In this document: one piece after another, positions 9,273 to 18,679 of the stretch
Position numbering within the stretch: position 1 is the first letter of the stretch
Layout: each line of letters opens with the position of its first letter
Source: Pseudomonas syringae CC1557
Lineage (GTDB): Bacteria > Pseudomonadota > Gammaproteobacteria > Pseudomonadales > Pseudomonadaceae
DNA length: 64,000 nt
Direction of reading: 5' to 3'
Assembly: GCF_000452705.1 (NCBI RefSeq)
Contig: NZ_CP007014.1
Coordinates: 5,566,001 to 5,630,000, forward strand
Position numbers and translations under genes: made by a program
The notes under the pieces: model-generated
Databases searched by the model: none
What the model was told of the DNA's origin: nothing
Seen by the model: only the letters and a program-made list of their open reading frames with translations

Positions 9273-12200
9273 ATGAAGACATTACTCCGCCTGTTAAAAA
9301 GTTTCTGGTTCCTGGTCCCGATACTGTGGCTGATCAGCCTGGCTGTCTGCTGGTTTTTCGCCCCCAGGATCAGTTGGCTGCAAGGCTACACGCTCGAAGC
9401 GATGGCGATCATCAGCGCCTTCTACCTGCTGTTGATCGTACTGCGCCAATACCGACGGATTCGTACCGAACATAACCTTGAGAATCTGGTTCAGATCGAA
9501 GTTGACCGCTCGCTGAAGTCCACCGGTGAGTTCCGTGATCAGCAAGTGCTGCGCGACCGCCTCAAGCATGCCATTGCCATGCTGCGCACCGATCGCTCGG
9601 CAGGCGGTGGCGGTTCATCGGCGCTCTACGACCTGCCGTGGTATCTGGTCATCGGCATGTCAGCGGCGGGCAAGACCTCGTTGCTGACGCGTTCCGGCCT
9701 GTCCGCCAGCATTGCCAGCAGCGCCAATGACACGGAAAGCGGCACCCAGCACTGCGATTGGTACTTCAGCCCTGAAGCGGTGATGATCGACACTGCTGGC
9801 CGCTATCTTCGCGACGATCAGTCCGCCAGCGAGTTCGCGGCGTTCCTGCGTATGCTCAAAAAGCAACGCAGCAAGGCCGCCGTCAATGGTCTGGTACTGG
9901 TGGTCAGTCTGCCGGAGCTGTTGGCAGCCTCTAGCGCAGAACGTAACGAAATGGGTGCGCGCCTGGTCACGCGCATCGAGGAATACACTGATTGCCTGGA
10001 TGCCAATCCGCCGATCTACCTGATGTTGACCAAGACCGACCAACTGCCCGGCTTCAACCAGGCCTTCGACGGCATGGATCTGAACGAGCGCCAGCAGCCG
10101 CTGGGCATGACGTTCGGTCTGACCGAGATCAACACCGAAAGCCTGCGCACCGTGCTCGATCGCAAGCTGGCGAACCTGCAGGCGCATGTCAGTCGCCACG
10201 TCGATGCACAGATCATTGCGCTGGGTGCCGACGCCAACAGCGCCCTGCTGAACTTCCCCAACTACTTTGCCGAGCTGTCGACAATACTCGAGCAGTTCCT
10301 GCAGCATTTCGCGCGAAGTAACGTCAACGGTACTCAGTTGTTGCTGCGCGGCCTGTATTTCACCAGTGCCCTGCAAACCGACAAGCAACTGACACCGGTG
10401 TATGAAGACGAGCTTACAGAGTCGTTCGTCTTGCGGCCAGCGAAGCCACCTGGTGCAGTGGAAGAAGATGAACCCCGGAAAATCAGTGATCGCAGTTACT
10501 TCATCACCGACACCTTCCGCCGCGTCATTTTCCCCGACCGTGACCTGACCCTGTATCAGTCACGGCATGGCCGCGACCGGTCAATTGGCCCGATCGTCAT
10601 CGCAGCGGCGCTGTTCGCCGGGCTGGCCTTTATCGGCTGGCAGGCCTTGTCGTTCCAGAAAAACCGCGAGTGGCTGGCCAACATCAGCCAGCAGTTGAGC
10701 GAACTGGAGCAGTCCCCGGACCGGGCACAACGCCTTGCCTCCGGCCAAGGCCTGGAACTGCTGCGTAATCAGTTGGCGGCCATCGAGAAATACCGTACCA
10801 AAGGCGTCCCGCTGCAACTCAGTGGCGGGCTGTATCGCGGCGATGACATTTACCTTGCCACCCAGACCGCCTACTTGCAGCAACTGCGCACTCAGGCGCT
10901 GGAACCGATCACGTTGAAGCTGCAATTGCAGATGCGTGAATTCAACGAGTTCGCCAAAACCATGGATCCGCAGTACGGCTCCGGGGCTACACCAGCACGT
11001 CCGGACACCAGAGCAGGCAAGGTACGTGCTCAGGGCCAGAAACTGCTGGACCGTGGCGCTCGCAATGTAGCGGCAGGCCGTCCGACCAGCCTGAGCAGCA
11101 TCCCGCGCAGCACTGGCGACGTTACCAACCGCCTGACAGGTGCAGCGAGAGGCACGGCCGGCCAGACACGCAGCGAGGCGATTGCCGCCCTGCGCAACCC
11201 GGCCACTGCCAACGATGCCGCCGAGCTATCGGCGACAACAGGCGGCTTGTCGTTGTCGGAAGAAATGCTTGGACGACTCGATGAACGGCAGGTCGCGTCC
11301 ATCATCGAGTCATACAACGCCCTCAAGCTCTATCTGATCCTGACTCAACCGACCACGCACCCGGAGACCGAATTCGTCGACGTGGCACTGCCGGTGGCCT
11401 GGACGGATATTTCCAGCGAGGCCAACCCGATAAGCAACGACGTTATCGAGGACAACTCGCCGGTTTACGTGCAATTGCTCAAAAATGGCGTCGCGCCAGC
11501 CATGCCGCGCAATGAACAGTTGATCGATGAAACCCGCAAGAGCCTGAAGTTTTTCATGATTTCCAGTTCGCTGGTGGACCGTGAATACCTGCGCCTGCAG
11601 CTGGAATCCAGCCGGCAGTTCCCCGCTATCGGCCTGAATGATCTGGTGCCGATGCCTGGCCGCCAACTGTTGTATGGCTCGGAAGCCGTATCTGCGATCT
11701 TCACTCGCCAGGGTTGGGAAACATTTGTGAAGCCCGAGCTGATCAAACTGGTATCGGGCAATCTGCAAAACGAATCGGACTGGGTACTCGACGGCGACGG
11801 TGGCGACAGCGTGGTGCAAAAAGCCAACTTCGTCCGTGAATTCATGGCTCGTTACAAGCGTGATTACACACAGGTCTGGTACACCATGATTGACAGCGTC
11901 GGCGTGCGTCGCTTCAGCGACATGGCCAACGCCACGCAGCAACTGTCGTTGCTCAGTGACGTGCGTAACTCTCCGGTGAAACTGCTGCTCTCGGCCGTCA
12001 ACGACAACACTCAATGGGACGTGCCTGCAACTCATGAAGTGCAACCGAACGGGATCAAGCGCGACGACGGCTTCTGGGGCAAGGTCACCGGTATCCTCGA
12101 CAACAAGGAAGCCGCAGCCAGCGTTCTGGTTTCGCCTCTGCCAGCCGTCGACGACGGCAGTCTGGCCAAGCGTTTCGAACCTGTGTCACGGGTCTTCGCA

Positions 12201-13193
12201 GCACAGAACGCCGAGGGCGCCGACAGCACGATCATGGATCGCTACCTTGCAGCCCTGCGCAAACTCAAGGTGCGGATGAACAATATTCAGCGCTCGCAAG
12301 ATGTGGGTAAAAGCAGTAAGCAGCTGATCAGCGAAACGCTGGAAGGGCAGCCAAGCGAAGTGACCAATGTCCGTAACTACGTAGAAACCACGGTTGATAC
12401 CAGCCAGGGCGGTCTTTCCAACTCGCTGCAAACCCTGTTCAGCCTGCCGATCCAGTTTGCCTGGGAAACCTTGCGTGATCCGGCTGGCGAACAAATCGCC
12501 AAGGCCTGGGCCAAACAAGTCGCCAAGCCTTGGGAACAGGTTATGGCGCATCGTTATCCGATCGCGCCCGACAGCCGCAATGAAGCGTCGGTGAAGGATC
12601 TGCAACGCTTCGTCGATCCGGAGTCAGGCCTGCTGCCGAATTTCAAACGTAACGAAATCGGCAACCTGTCCGATGGTGAAGGCCTGGGCATGAGCAGTGG
12701 AGCCAAAGCCGCACCGTTGGTGAATCCTAAACTGGTCAGCAACATCGACAAGGCCAGCTCGCTGGGCGAAGTCATTGCCAGCCTCTCGGATCGCGACAAC
12801 GGCTTCGAGATCATGCTGGAGCCGTCGGCCTACTTCACCGACATCATCTTCACGCTGGACGGCCAGGAGCAGCATTACCGCAATGGCAAGACGAGTTGGA
12901 GCCGCTTCTCGTGGCCGGGCACCACGACCGCACCGGGCGCACGCCTGGATGTGGTCACGCTGACTGGCGAGCGCATCACCGTGTTCGACTACACAGGTCG
13001 CTGGGGCCTGCTGCGTATGAACGACAGCGCACGCGTCGCCGACCTTGATGGCATCCAGCAGCGTTTCAGCTGGAACACTGCCAAAGGGCCGGTTAGCCTC
13101 GTGGTTCGCAACTACGGCGGCGTGAAGCTGACCGACCTGGCGAATGTGAAAGCGCTGAGCGCTCTGAATGCAACTGACGGGCGGACCAAGTGA
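9273..13193 (+). CDS. tssM: TssM (IcmF), T6SS inner-membrane core protein
   Basis: A 1306-residue IcmF-family protein. Two N-terminal membrane helices (about residues 10-30 and 43-62) precede a cytoplasmic NTPase-like domain with P-loop GMSAAGKT (128-135) and the DTAGRY motif near 173. A third membrane helix is at about 435-455, followed by the long periplasmic region that contacts TssJ, with the conserved IcmF C-terminal domain after about residue 1180. The length is normal for a full TssM. It starts 30 bp after tssL and is preceded by AGGAAG. Residues 560-680 are low-complexity and rich in Ala, Arg and Thr, probably a flexible linker. Confidence 0.95.
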   Translation: MKTLLRLLKSFWFLVPILWLISLAVCWFFAPRISWLQGYTLEAMAIISAFYLLLIVLRQYRRIRTEHNLENLVQIEVDRSLKSTGEFRDQQVLRDRLKHAIAMLRTDRSAGGGGSSALYDLPWYLVIGMSAAGKTSLLTRSGLSASIASSANDTESGTQHCDWYFSPEAVMIDTAGRYLRDDQSASEFAAFLRMLKKQRSKAAVNGLVLVVSLPELLAASSAERNEMGARLVTRIEEYTDCLDANPPIYLMLTKTDQLPGFNQAFDGMDLNERQQPLGMTFGLTEINTESLRTVLDRKLANLQAHVSRHVDAQIIALGADANSALLNFPNYFAELSTILEQFLQHFARSNVNGTQLLLRGLYFTSALQTDKQLTPVYEDELTESFVLRPAKPPGAVEEDEPRKISDRSYFITDTFRRVIFPDRDLTLYQSRHGRDRSIGPIVIAAALFAGLAFIGWQALSFQKNREWLANISQQLSELEQSPDRAQRLASGQGLELLRNQLAAIEKYRTKGVPLQLSGGLYRGDDIYLATQTAYLQQLRTQALEPITLKLQLQMREFNEFAKTMDPQYGSGATPARPDTRAGKVRAQGQKLLDRGARNVAAGRPTSLSSIPRSTGDVTNRLTGAARGTAGQTRSEAIAALRNPATANDAAELSATTGGLSLSEEMLGRLDERQVASIIESYNALKLYLILTQPTTHPETEFVDVALPVAWTDISSEANPISNDVIEDNSPVYVQLLKNGVAPAMPRNEQLIDETRKSLKFFMISSSLVDREYLRLQLESSRQFPAIGLNDLVPMPGRQLLYGSEAVSAIFTRQGWETFVKPELIKLVSGNLQNESDWVLDGDGGDSVVQKANFVREFMARYKRDYTQVWYTMIDSVGVRRFSDMANATQQLSLLSDVRNSPVKLLLSAVNDNTQWDVPATHEVQPNGIKRDDGFWGKVTGILDNKEAAASVLVSPLPAVDDGSLAKRFEPVSRVFAAQNAEGADSTIMDRYLAALRKLKVRMNNIQRSQDVGKSSKQLISETLEGQPSEVTNVRNYVETTVDTSQGGLSNSLQTLFSLPIQFAWETLRDPAGEQIAKAWAKQVAKPWEQVMAHRYPIAPDSRNEASVKDLQRFVDPESGLLPNFKRNEIGNLSDGEGLGMSSGAKAAPLVNPKLVSNIDKASSLGEVIASLSDRDNGFEIMLEPSAYFTDIIFTLDGQEQHYRNGKTSWSRFSWPGTTTAPGARLDVVTLTGERITVFDYTGRWGLLRMNDSARVADLDGIQQRFSWNTAKGPVSLVVRNYGGVKLTDLANVKALSALNATDGRTK

Positions 13194-13224
13194 AGATGAG
13201 CATGCCGGTTCTGGAGGGTAGTCG

Positions 13225-14148
13225 ATGATTGGCTGCTTCGGAAAAGTCCCCGCGAGCGCAGATTTCGTCAGCCTGCATGGCGCCAGTGACGATGTCTGCG
13301 AGTTCGATGCCTGGCTGCAAGGCGCACTCGCCGACATGCAGCATCGCGAAGACTGGCGCACGCTGTTCGATAAGTTGCCCGTGTGTTTCTTCAGTTATCG
13401 GGCGCGCAGCGGCAACTGGCTGGTGGGCGGTTTGATCAGTTCCCGGGACTCCAGCGCGCGGCGTTATCCGTTCTTCATCTTTCAGACGGTGAAGTCCAGT
13501 GATGCCGGGCTGTTTGTAAACCCTTTTACCCTGAGCGAGCTGTTCGCCGGGCAAATCAAACCGCTGCTGCACATGGCCGAGCAAGGAGAAAGCACCTCGG
13601 TGCTGTTCGAGCGCATCAGGGCCTTGCGCCCGCTGCAAGGTCAGGACTTCGAACTGTTTCGGCGCGTACATGAAAAGTTTCTGGTGAACTTCACTCTGCG
13701 TGACATTGCGGCCTCGCTGGAGAGCTCATACCCCGAGTTCATCAGCAATGCCGTGCTCACCAGACTGCAAGCGCTGGGTCGCCCTTCGTATAGACCCCCT
13801 ATCGGCATTTCCCTGCCACTGCCTGCGGAACGAGGCTTGAAGAACCCGACCGCAGATCTGTGGGTCAACTGGTTGACGCGCATTGATACAAACAAGGCCG
13901 TGCCGCAGATCAGCATTCTGGCGGATGACTTCATGCGCCCCCGACTGTTCTGCTTTCCGTCCCGCAACACCGCAGGTGTGTACCGGGTAGTAACCGGTGT
14001 GGGTGAACATTCGGAGAACTATGACGTGCTGGCACCCTTCGACGCGTTCGACGAACACCACCGAGGCCATGTGTTTCCAGACATTGACCGCCCTCTTTAT
14101 GACGTTATCGACCGTTTTGTCGATGTGCTGGATTTGAAGCCCGTATGA
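13225..14148 (+). CDS. tagF: TagF, T6SS accessory regulator (DUF2094)
   Basis: A 307-residue protein of the TagF/ImpM family. The N-terminus IGCFGKVPASADFV and the later SRDSSARRYPFFIF are family hallmarks. In P. aeruginosa TagF acts as a post-translational repressor linked to the Fha/PpkA pathway. No PpkA kinase, PppA phosphatase or Fha protein is visible in this window, although the part upstream of tssC is not seen. Start ATG is preceded by GGAGG (spacing 6), and the stop overlaps the next gene by 4 bp. C-terminal residues 180-307 carry the second half domain often seen in TagF. Confidence 0.92.
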   Translation: MIGCFGKVPASADFVSLHGASDDVCEFDAWLQGALADMQHREDWRTLFDKLPVCFFSYRARSGNWLVGGLISSRDSSARRYPFFIFQTVKSSDAGLFVNPFTLSELFAGQIKPLLHMAEQGESTSVLFERIRALRPLQGQDFELFRRVHEKFLVNFTLRDIAASLESSYPEFISNAVLTRLQALGRPSYRPPIGISLPLPAERGLKNPTADLWVNWLTRIDTNKAVPQISILADDFMRPRLFCFPSRNTAGVYRVVTGVGEHSENYDVLAPFDAFDEHHRGHVFPDIDRPLYDVIDRFVDVLDLKPV

Positions 14149-16637
14149 ACAAGATCAAGTATTACTTCCTGCGCTACCAGCCCTACATCCTAGGGGTCTG
14201 CTTCTTCCTGGCGATTTTTGTTGTCTGGATGATCGGGCGTGCCTTGGGCTTCAGCTCGATGAATAGCCTGCTGACGGGCATCGGTCTGTTTCTGCTGCTA
14301 TCAGCCGCTTATGTTTTGCTGCTGTATCGAGGTGTGTCCCAGCATCAGAATCTTGAAGGCCTGCTGCGCGACGACGCCGATCAGGCGGTACTCAATGCAA
14401 GCCCGGCGGATCGCGAAGAGATCAGCCTGTTGCGCGAGCGCCTGCTGCAAAGCATCGAACGCCTGCAGAGCAACAAATCGAACGGCACCAACGCCAAGGA
14501 CGCGCTTTACGCTCTGCCGTGGTATCTGGTCGTCGGTCAGCCAGCGGCCGGTAAAAGCACCATGCTCTACCAGTCGGGCCTCAATTTCCCTTATGCCGAG
14601 CGCGAAGGCGCACGCGTCGCAGGGCTGGGTGGCACGCGCAACTGCGACTGGTTCTTCAGCTCTGAAGCGGTGCTACTGGACACCGCTGGCCGCTACATGA
14701 ATGACCAGGAAGAAGCCGGCAAATGGCGAGCCTTTCTGCAACTGCTGCGTCAGCATCGCCAACGCAGGCCGCTCAACGGGCTGATTGTGACGGTCAGCAT
14801 CCACGACATCCTGCAATCCTCGGTCGATGATCAGGAGCGCATTGCCAAGCGTCTGCGCGAACGAATCCAGGAAACCCATGAGCTGCTGGAAGTGCGCCTG
14901 CCGGTGTATCTGGTGTTCACCAAATGTGACCTGGTGCCAGGTTTTGTACCGTTCTATCGGCAACTGGACGACGTGGCGCGTGGCGAAGTCATGGGCAAGA
15001 CCTTCCCGCACAAGGGCTATGAACAGGCCGACTGGGGCCAGCGCTTCGGTGTGGCGATGGAAGAACTGATCAATTACTGGAAAGAGGTGGCGAACCAGCA
15101 ACTGGTGCTTCAGGACATTCAGATCACCCGTCAGGACACAGCGGTGTATCGATTCCCGCTGGAACTGGAAGCGCTGAAACCGCGCCTTCAGTTGTTCGTC
15201 GATGCCCTGCTGCGCGCCAATCCATACCAGAGCGCCGAGATGCTGCGCGGCTTCTACTTCACCAGTGCACTGGACGCCGATCAGCCAGAAATGGGCGGAC
15301 ACACTCGCCAGGTTACCGAGCGATTCCTGCTGGAAAGCGAGCAGGAGGCTGTCGATGGCAATGCACAGCCGCGCCCGCTGTTCATCAACAGCCTGTTCCG
15401 TAAAGTGATCATCCCCGATCAGCATCTGGTGGCGCTGTACACCACCAACCATCGAGAGCGTCGCCGCAAGGCTGCCTGGATCGGCGGTGCCAGCCTTGTT
15501 GCCCTGCTGCTGTGCAGCCTGTGGGGTTGGTCGTACTGGAACAACAAGGACAACATTCAGTCAATTTCCACCGAACTTGCCCAGGCCGCGGCCGATGACA
15601 GCAAAGCCACCGGGCAGTACACCGAGTGGCAGACCCTGGATCGCCTGCGCTTCTGGACATCGCTTTATTATGGCCGGCACCACGACGAAGGTGTGCCGTT
15701 GCGCATGCGTCTGGGTCTCTACAGGGGCTATGACGTCGAGCCGCTGCTGCGCACGCGCTACTTCAATCGTCTGGAAACGGTGATGCTCAAACCGACTGCC
15801 GACAACCTGACGCGCTCGCTTTACCTGCTGACCACCATCAAGGTCTATCAGCGCAATGCCAAGGACCTGACACCGGTTACCGGCGTCGACAGCGTCGAGC
15901 CCAAGGCGCTGCCGCCAGATAACCGCGCGCAATCCATCGCCGCCTTCGGCAAGGCTACGCTGGACACCTACGTGATGTTGTCGCGCGCCCAGCGTGAAAA
16001 GGCTGACCCGGCGTTCCTGAAAGCGAAGATGCCTGATTACTGGTATCCGGCCATTGCGCGTCAGACCGGCAAGACCATCACCGCGAATGCCGAGGCAGGC
16101 TCCAATCTGGATTACGAGTACGCCAGTCGGCAGATCAACTTCTACAGCGATCAGATTCATGAACTGGACGTGCCACGGATTCTCGACAACGCATTTCTGA
16201 CATCCAGTTCGCGTAATTACATCAATAGCCTGCTGACGCAGTCGTTGAAGGCTATCGAAACCATCACGCTGGAATCGGACACGCTGTTTGCCTTTGGTCG
16301 TGCAGACTTCCAGAGCCTGAAAGTCGAAGGTCAAAACCAACTGAGCGCGATCGCCGGCAAGCTGCTGAGCACGCCCAACATCGGCAAGATTGTGATTGCA
16401 GGTCACGCTGACCAATTGGGTGACCCGCAAAGCAACATGCAGGTGTCCAAACAGCGTGCGCAGACCATCAAGACTTATCTGGTCGGCAAGGGCGTGCCCG
16501 CAGAGCTGGTGGACGCGGTCGGTGAAGGCAGCGAGAAGCCCCTGGTTAAATGCGACATGCAGCAACCCAGGGCTCAGTTGATTCAGTGTCTTGAGCCGAA
16601 TCGACGCGTGGAGATCGAAGTACGCGCACTTAATTGA
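14145..16637 (+). CDS. IcmF-like protein fused to OmpA peptidoglycan-binding domain (second TssM-like protein)
   Basis: An 830-residue protein related to the first half of TssM: two N-terminal membrane helices (about 15-35 and 42-62), a P-loop GQPAAGKS (131-138), DTAGRY near 180, and a third membrane helix near 445-465. The periplasmic part is shorter than in TssM and ends in an OmpA/MotB-type domain (about 705-830) with LFAFGRADF, IAGHAD and the closing NRRVEIEV. It could supply the peptidoglycan anchor that TssL lacks here, or modify TssM. It is the last gene before hcp and overlaps tagF by 4 bp. It is not a broken tssM, since it is complete and has its own domain ending. Confidence 0.88.
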   Translation: MNKIKYYFLRYQPYILGVCFFLAIFVVWMIGRALGFSSMNSLLTGIGLFLLLSAAYVLLLYRGVSQHQNLEGLLRDDADQAVLNASPADREEISLLRERLLQSIERLQSNKSNGTNAKDALYALPWYLVVGQPAAGKSTMLYQSGLNFPYAEREGARVAGLGGTRNCDWFFSSEAVLLDTAGRYMNDQEEAGKWRAFLQLLRQHRQRRPLNGLIVTVSIHDILQSSVDDQERIAKRLRERIQETHELLEVRLPVYLVFTKCDLVPGFVPFYRQLDDVARGEVMGKTFPHKGYEQADWGQRFGVAMEELINYWKEVANQQLVLQDIQITRQDTAVYRFPLELEALKPRLQLFVDALLRANPYQSAEMLRGFYFTSALDADQPEMGGHTRQVTERFLLESEQEAVDGNAQPRPLFINSLFRKVIIPDQHLVALYTTNHRERRRKAAWIGGASLVALLLCSLWGWSYWNNKDNIQSISTELAQAAADDSKATGQYTEWQTLDRLRFWTSLYYGRHHDEGVPLRMRLGLYRGYDVEPLLRTRYFNRLETVMLKPTADNLTRSLYLLTTIKVYQRNAKDLTPVTGVDSVEPKALPPDNRAQSIAAFGKATLDTYVMLSRAQREKADPAFLKAKMPDYWYPAIARQTGKTITANAEAGSNLDYEYASRQINFYSDQIHELDVPRILDNAFLTSSSRNYINSLLTQSLKAIETITLESDTLFAFGRADFQSLKVEGQNQLSAIAGKLLSTPNIGKIVIAGHADQLGDPQSNMQVSKQRAQTIKTYLVGKGVPAELVDAVGEGSEKPLVKCDMQQPRAQLIQCLEPNRRVEIEVRALN

Positions 16638-16700
16638 TCGCGCGTTCGCAAGCAAACCGAAGCTCGGGTTGTCCATATGAGACCGGGGCCGTGGCAAGAG

Positions 16701-16728
16701 AACCTTTCTTGATTGTTTCAGGAAGGTT
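16701..16728 (+). promoter_or_regulatory. Hairpin in the hcp leader
   Basis: A 9-bp stem with one mismatch (AACCTTTCT ... AGGAAGGTT) and a 10- to 11-base loop lies about 65 bp upstream of the hcp ATG, in the 156-bp gap after the IcmF-OmpA gene. No T-run follows directly, so it may be an RNA-stability or attenuation element instead of a simple terminator. The gap probably also holds a separate hcp promoter, but I could not identify convincing -35/-10 or -24/-12 boxes. Confidence 0.35.
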
Positions 16729-16793
16729 AATCAAAAGGGCCGTGTTCTGTCCGCAGACGCCACGGCTTTAAATGAAGTAAGGAGAAGCAGAAA

Positions 16794-17312
16794 ATGGCAT
16801 TTGACGCATACATCCAAATCGACGGTATCCCAGGCGAAGTTCTGGACGACAAGCACAAGGACTGGATCGAAGTGCTGGGCTACGAGTTCGGCGCTACCCA
16901 GGCCACCTCCGCGACTGCCAGCTCGTCGGGCGGTGCTTCGTCCGAGCGCGTTGCATTGAGCGACTTCAGCATCCGCAAGTCTGTGGACAAGGCTTCTGCC
17001 AAGCTGTTCGAAGCATGCTGCAAAGGTACTCACATCGCCAAAATCCAGTTGAACGTCAACCGTGCAGGCGGCGACAAGCTGACCTACCTGACCATCAACC
17101 TGGAAGAAGTGGTCGTATCTTCCGTGAAAGCTATTGCTGGCGGTAGCCAGAAGGGCGAAGACAACGCAGTCAGCGATCTGCCGATTGAAGAAATCAGCTT
17201 CAACTTCGCTCGCATCAAGACCACCTACACCCAACAGAGCCGTTCCGATGGCCAGGGTGGCGGTAACGTCACCGGCGGCTGGGACCGCACTGCGAACAAA
17301 GTCTTCGCATAA
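16794..17312 (+). CDS. hcp: Hcp (TssD), T6SS tube protein
   Basis: A 172-residue Hcp protein. It opens with FDAYIQIDGIPGE, has the loop DKHKDWIEVLGYEFG, and ends with EISFNFARIKTTYTQQ, all typical of the family. Hcp hexamers stack into the tube propelled by the sheath and also act as a carrier for small effectors. A strong ribosome-binding site (AAGGAG) precedes the ATG, fitting a highly made protein. It is separated from both neighbours by longer gaps with hairpins, consistent with separate control of its level. Confidence 0.97.
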   Translation: MAFDAYIQIDGIPGEVLDDKHKDWIEVLGYEFGATQATSATASSSGGASSERVALSDFSIRKSVDKASAKLFEACCKGTHIAKIQLNVNRAGGDKLTYLTINLEEVVVSSVKAIAGGSQKGEDNAVSDLPIEEISFNFARIKTTYTQQSRSDGQGGGNVTGGWDRTANKVFA

Positions 17313-17353
17313 GTCTGTGACACCTCGGGTCGCGCACGCGGCCCGTCTTCAGC

Positions 17354-17384
17354 GCCGTGTCTGTCCGGGCACGGTGTTCTTTTA
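17354..17384 (+). terminator. Terminator-like hairpin between hcp and tssA
   Basis: A short GC-rich stem (CCGTG ... CACGG, about 5-7 bp) is followed by TGTTCTTTTAT, a weak U-rich run. It lies 42 bp after the hcp stop and about 20 bp before tssA. It would allow high hcp and lower tssA transcript levels (partial terminator). The stem is short, so the call is tentative. Confidence 0.4.
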
Positions 17385-17404
17385 TCCTCTGATCAGAGTT
17401 GACC

Positions 17405-18502
17405 ATGTCTGAATTTCTCAACGACCTTTCGCTTGCCGATCTGACGGCGCCCATCAACGGGGGAAGCGGCGAAGACATGAGCTTTTCCACCCTGTTCGAT
17501 CAGGTCAAGGAAGCTCGTCGAGCAGACCCCGACTACCTCACCCAAGGTGACTGGCAAACCGATCTGAAGTCCTCGGACTGGGATCAGACCATCACGTTGG
17601 CCGCACAGGGCCTTGCCGAACAAAGCAAGGACCTGATGCTCGTCGCCTGGCTCAGCGAAGCCCTGGCGCACAAATACCACTTTGTCGGCATCACCTTCGG
17701 CCTGACCCTGGCCGAGCGGATTCTACAAAAGTTCTGGGACGATCTGTACCCGTCTCTGGAGGACGGCGTAGAAGAACGTGCCGCTCGCCTGGCATGGCTG
17801 AAAACCTCGCTGACCGAAGTCGTCGGCGGACTGCCGATCACTCAGGGGCAGAGCTTTGGCCTATTGCGCTACGACGAGTCGCGCCACGTGGAAAACCTCG
17901 CGCTGCAAAACCCCAAGGCCATGCAGGCCGCTGTTGACGAAGGCAAGATCAACGCCGAAATCTTCCAGCGCTCGGTCGTCCTCACCGACTCGGACCACCT
18001 GCGCCTCAAGGCCAGCGAAATCGCCGCCAGCCTCTATGCCTGCCAACAGCTCCAGGCCACCGCCGACACACTGTTCGGCCGCGACGCGCCAAGCCTCGTC
18101 ACCCTCAGCGACATCCTGCAACGCGCCGGGCAACTGACCGAAAAGCTGCTCAAGGACCGAGGCATCGAACTGAGCCCGGCCCCCGCCGCCACGGTTCAGG
18201 CCGCACCCGAAATCGCCGTCGCCCAACCCGCAGGTGCCGTAATGACCCAGGCCAGCCAGGACAGCGCGTCCGCACCACTGCGCACAACCCCGACCACACG
18301 CGACGAAGCCTTCACCATGCTCGCCGGCATCGCACAGTTCTTCAAAAACACCGAACCCCAAAGCCCCGTCCCGTACCTCATCGAGCGCGCCATCAAGTGG
18401 GGCAACATGCCGCTGGAAGGCTGGCTGAACGACGTCATCAAAGACAGCAACGTCGTGGACAGCATTCGCGATGTGCTGGGTACGAAAGAGCCTAAGCAGT
18501 AA
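17405..18502 (+). CDS. tssA: TssA, T6SS baseplate/sheath cap protein (ImpA N-terminal domain)
   Basis: A 365-residue TssA-family protein. The ATG at 17405 is preferred to a TTG two codons earlier. The ImpA N-terminal domain covers about residues 10-120 and includes SKDLMLVAWLSEAL and ILQKFWDDLYPSLEDG, which are very typical. The middle (250-300) is a Pro/Ala-rich linker and the C-terminal part has NTEPQSPVPYLIERAIKWGNMPLEGWL, the short-type TssA ending. It helps to prime sheath polymerisation. No clear Shine-Dalgarno is seen, so it may depend on coupling or on an unusual leader. Confidence 0.93.
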   Translation: MSEFLNDLSLADLTAPINGGSGEDMSFSTLFDQVKEARRADPDYLTQGDWQTDLKSSDWDQTITLAAQGLAEQSKDLMLVAWLSEALAHKYHFVGITFGLTLAERILQKFWDDLYPSLEDGVEERAARLAWLKTSLTEVVGGLPITQGQSFGLLRYDESRHVENLALQNPKAMQAAVDEGKINAEIFQRSVVLTDSDHLRLKASEIAASLYACQQLQATADTLFGRDAPSLVTLSDILQRAGQLTEKLLKDRGIELSPAPAATVQAAPEIAVAQPAGAVMTQASQDSASAPLRTTPTTRDEAFTMLAGIAQFFKNTEPQSPVPYLIERAIKWGNMPLEGWLNDVIKDSNVVDSIRDVLGTKEPKQ

Positions 18503-18519
18503 GGGCAGTTTGTAGGATC

Positions 18520-18545
18520 GGTCTGTATGAACGTGCGTACAGACC
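18520..18545. terminator. Inverted repeat after tssA
   Basis: A perfect 8-bp stem (GGTCTGTA ... TACAGACC) with a 10-base loop starts 17 bp after the tssA stop, at the end of the core T6SS gene run. No U-run follows, so a Rho-independent stop is uncertain; it could be a 3'-end stabilising hairpin. Confidence 0.35.
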
Positions 18546-18679
18546 ATCAGGAAATGCACCACGGGGCGAGTCTGTCTGTACGACTGACGTGCCCATGATT
18601 TACCCGTATTTTGCGTCATACCCGGCGCTGCGACAGGGAACGACCATTCACGTGATTCACACACATCAGGGATTAGAGA

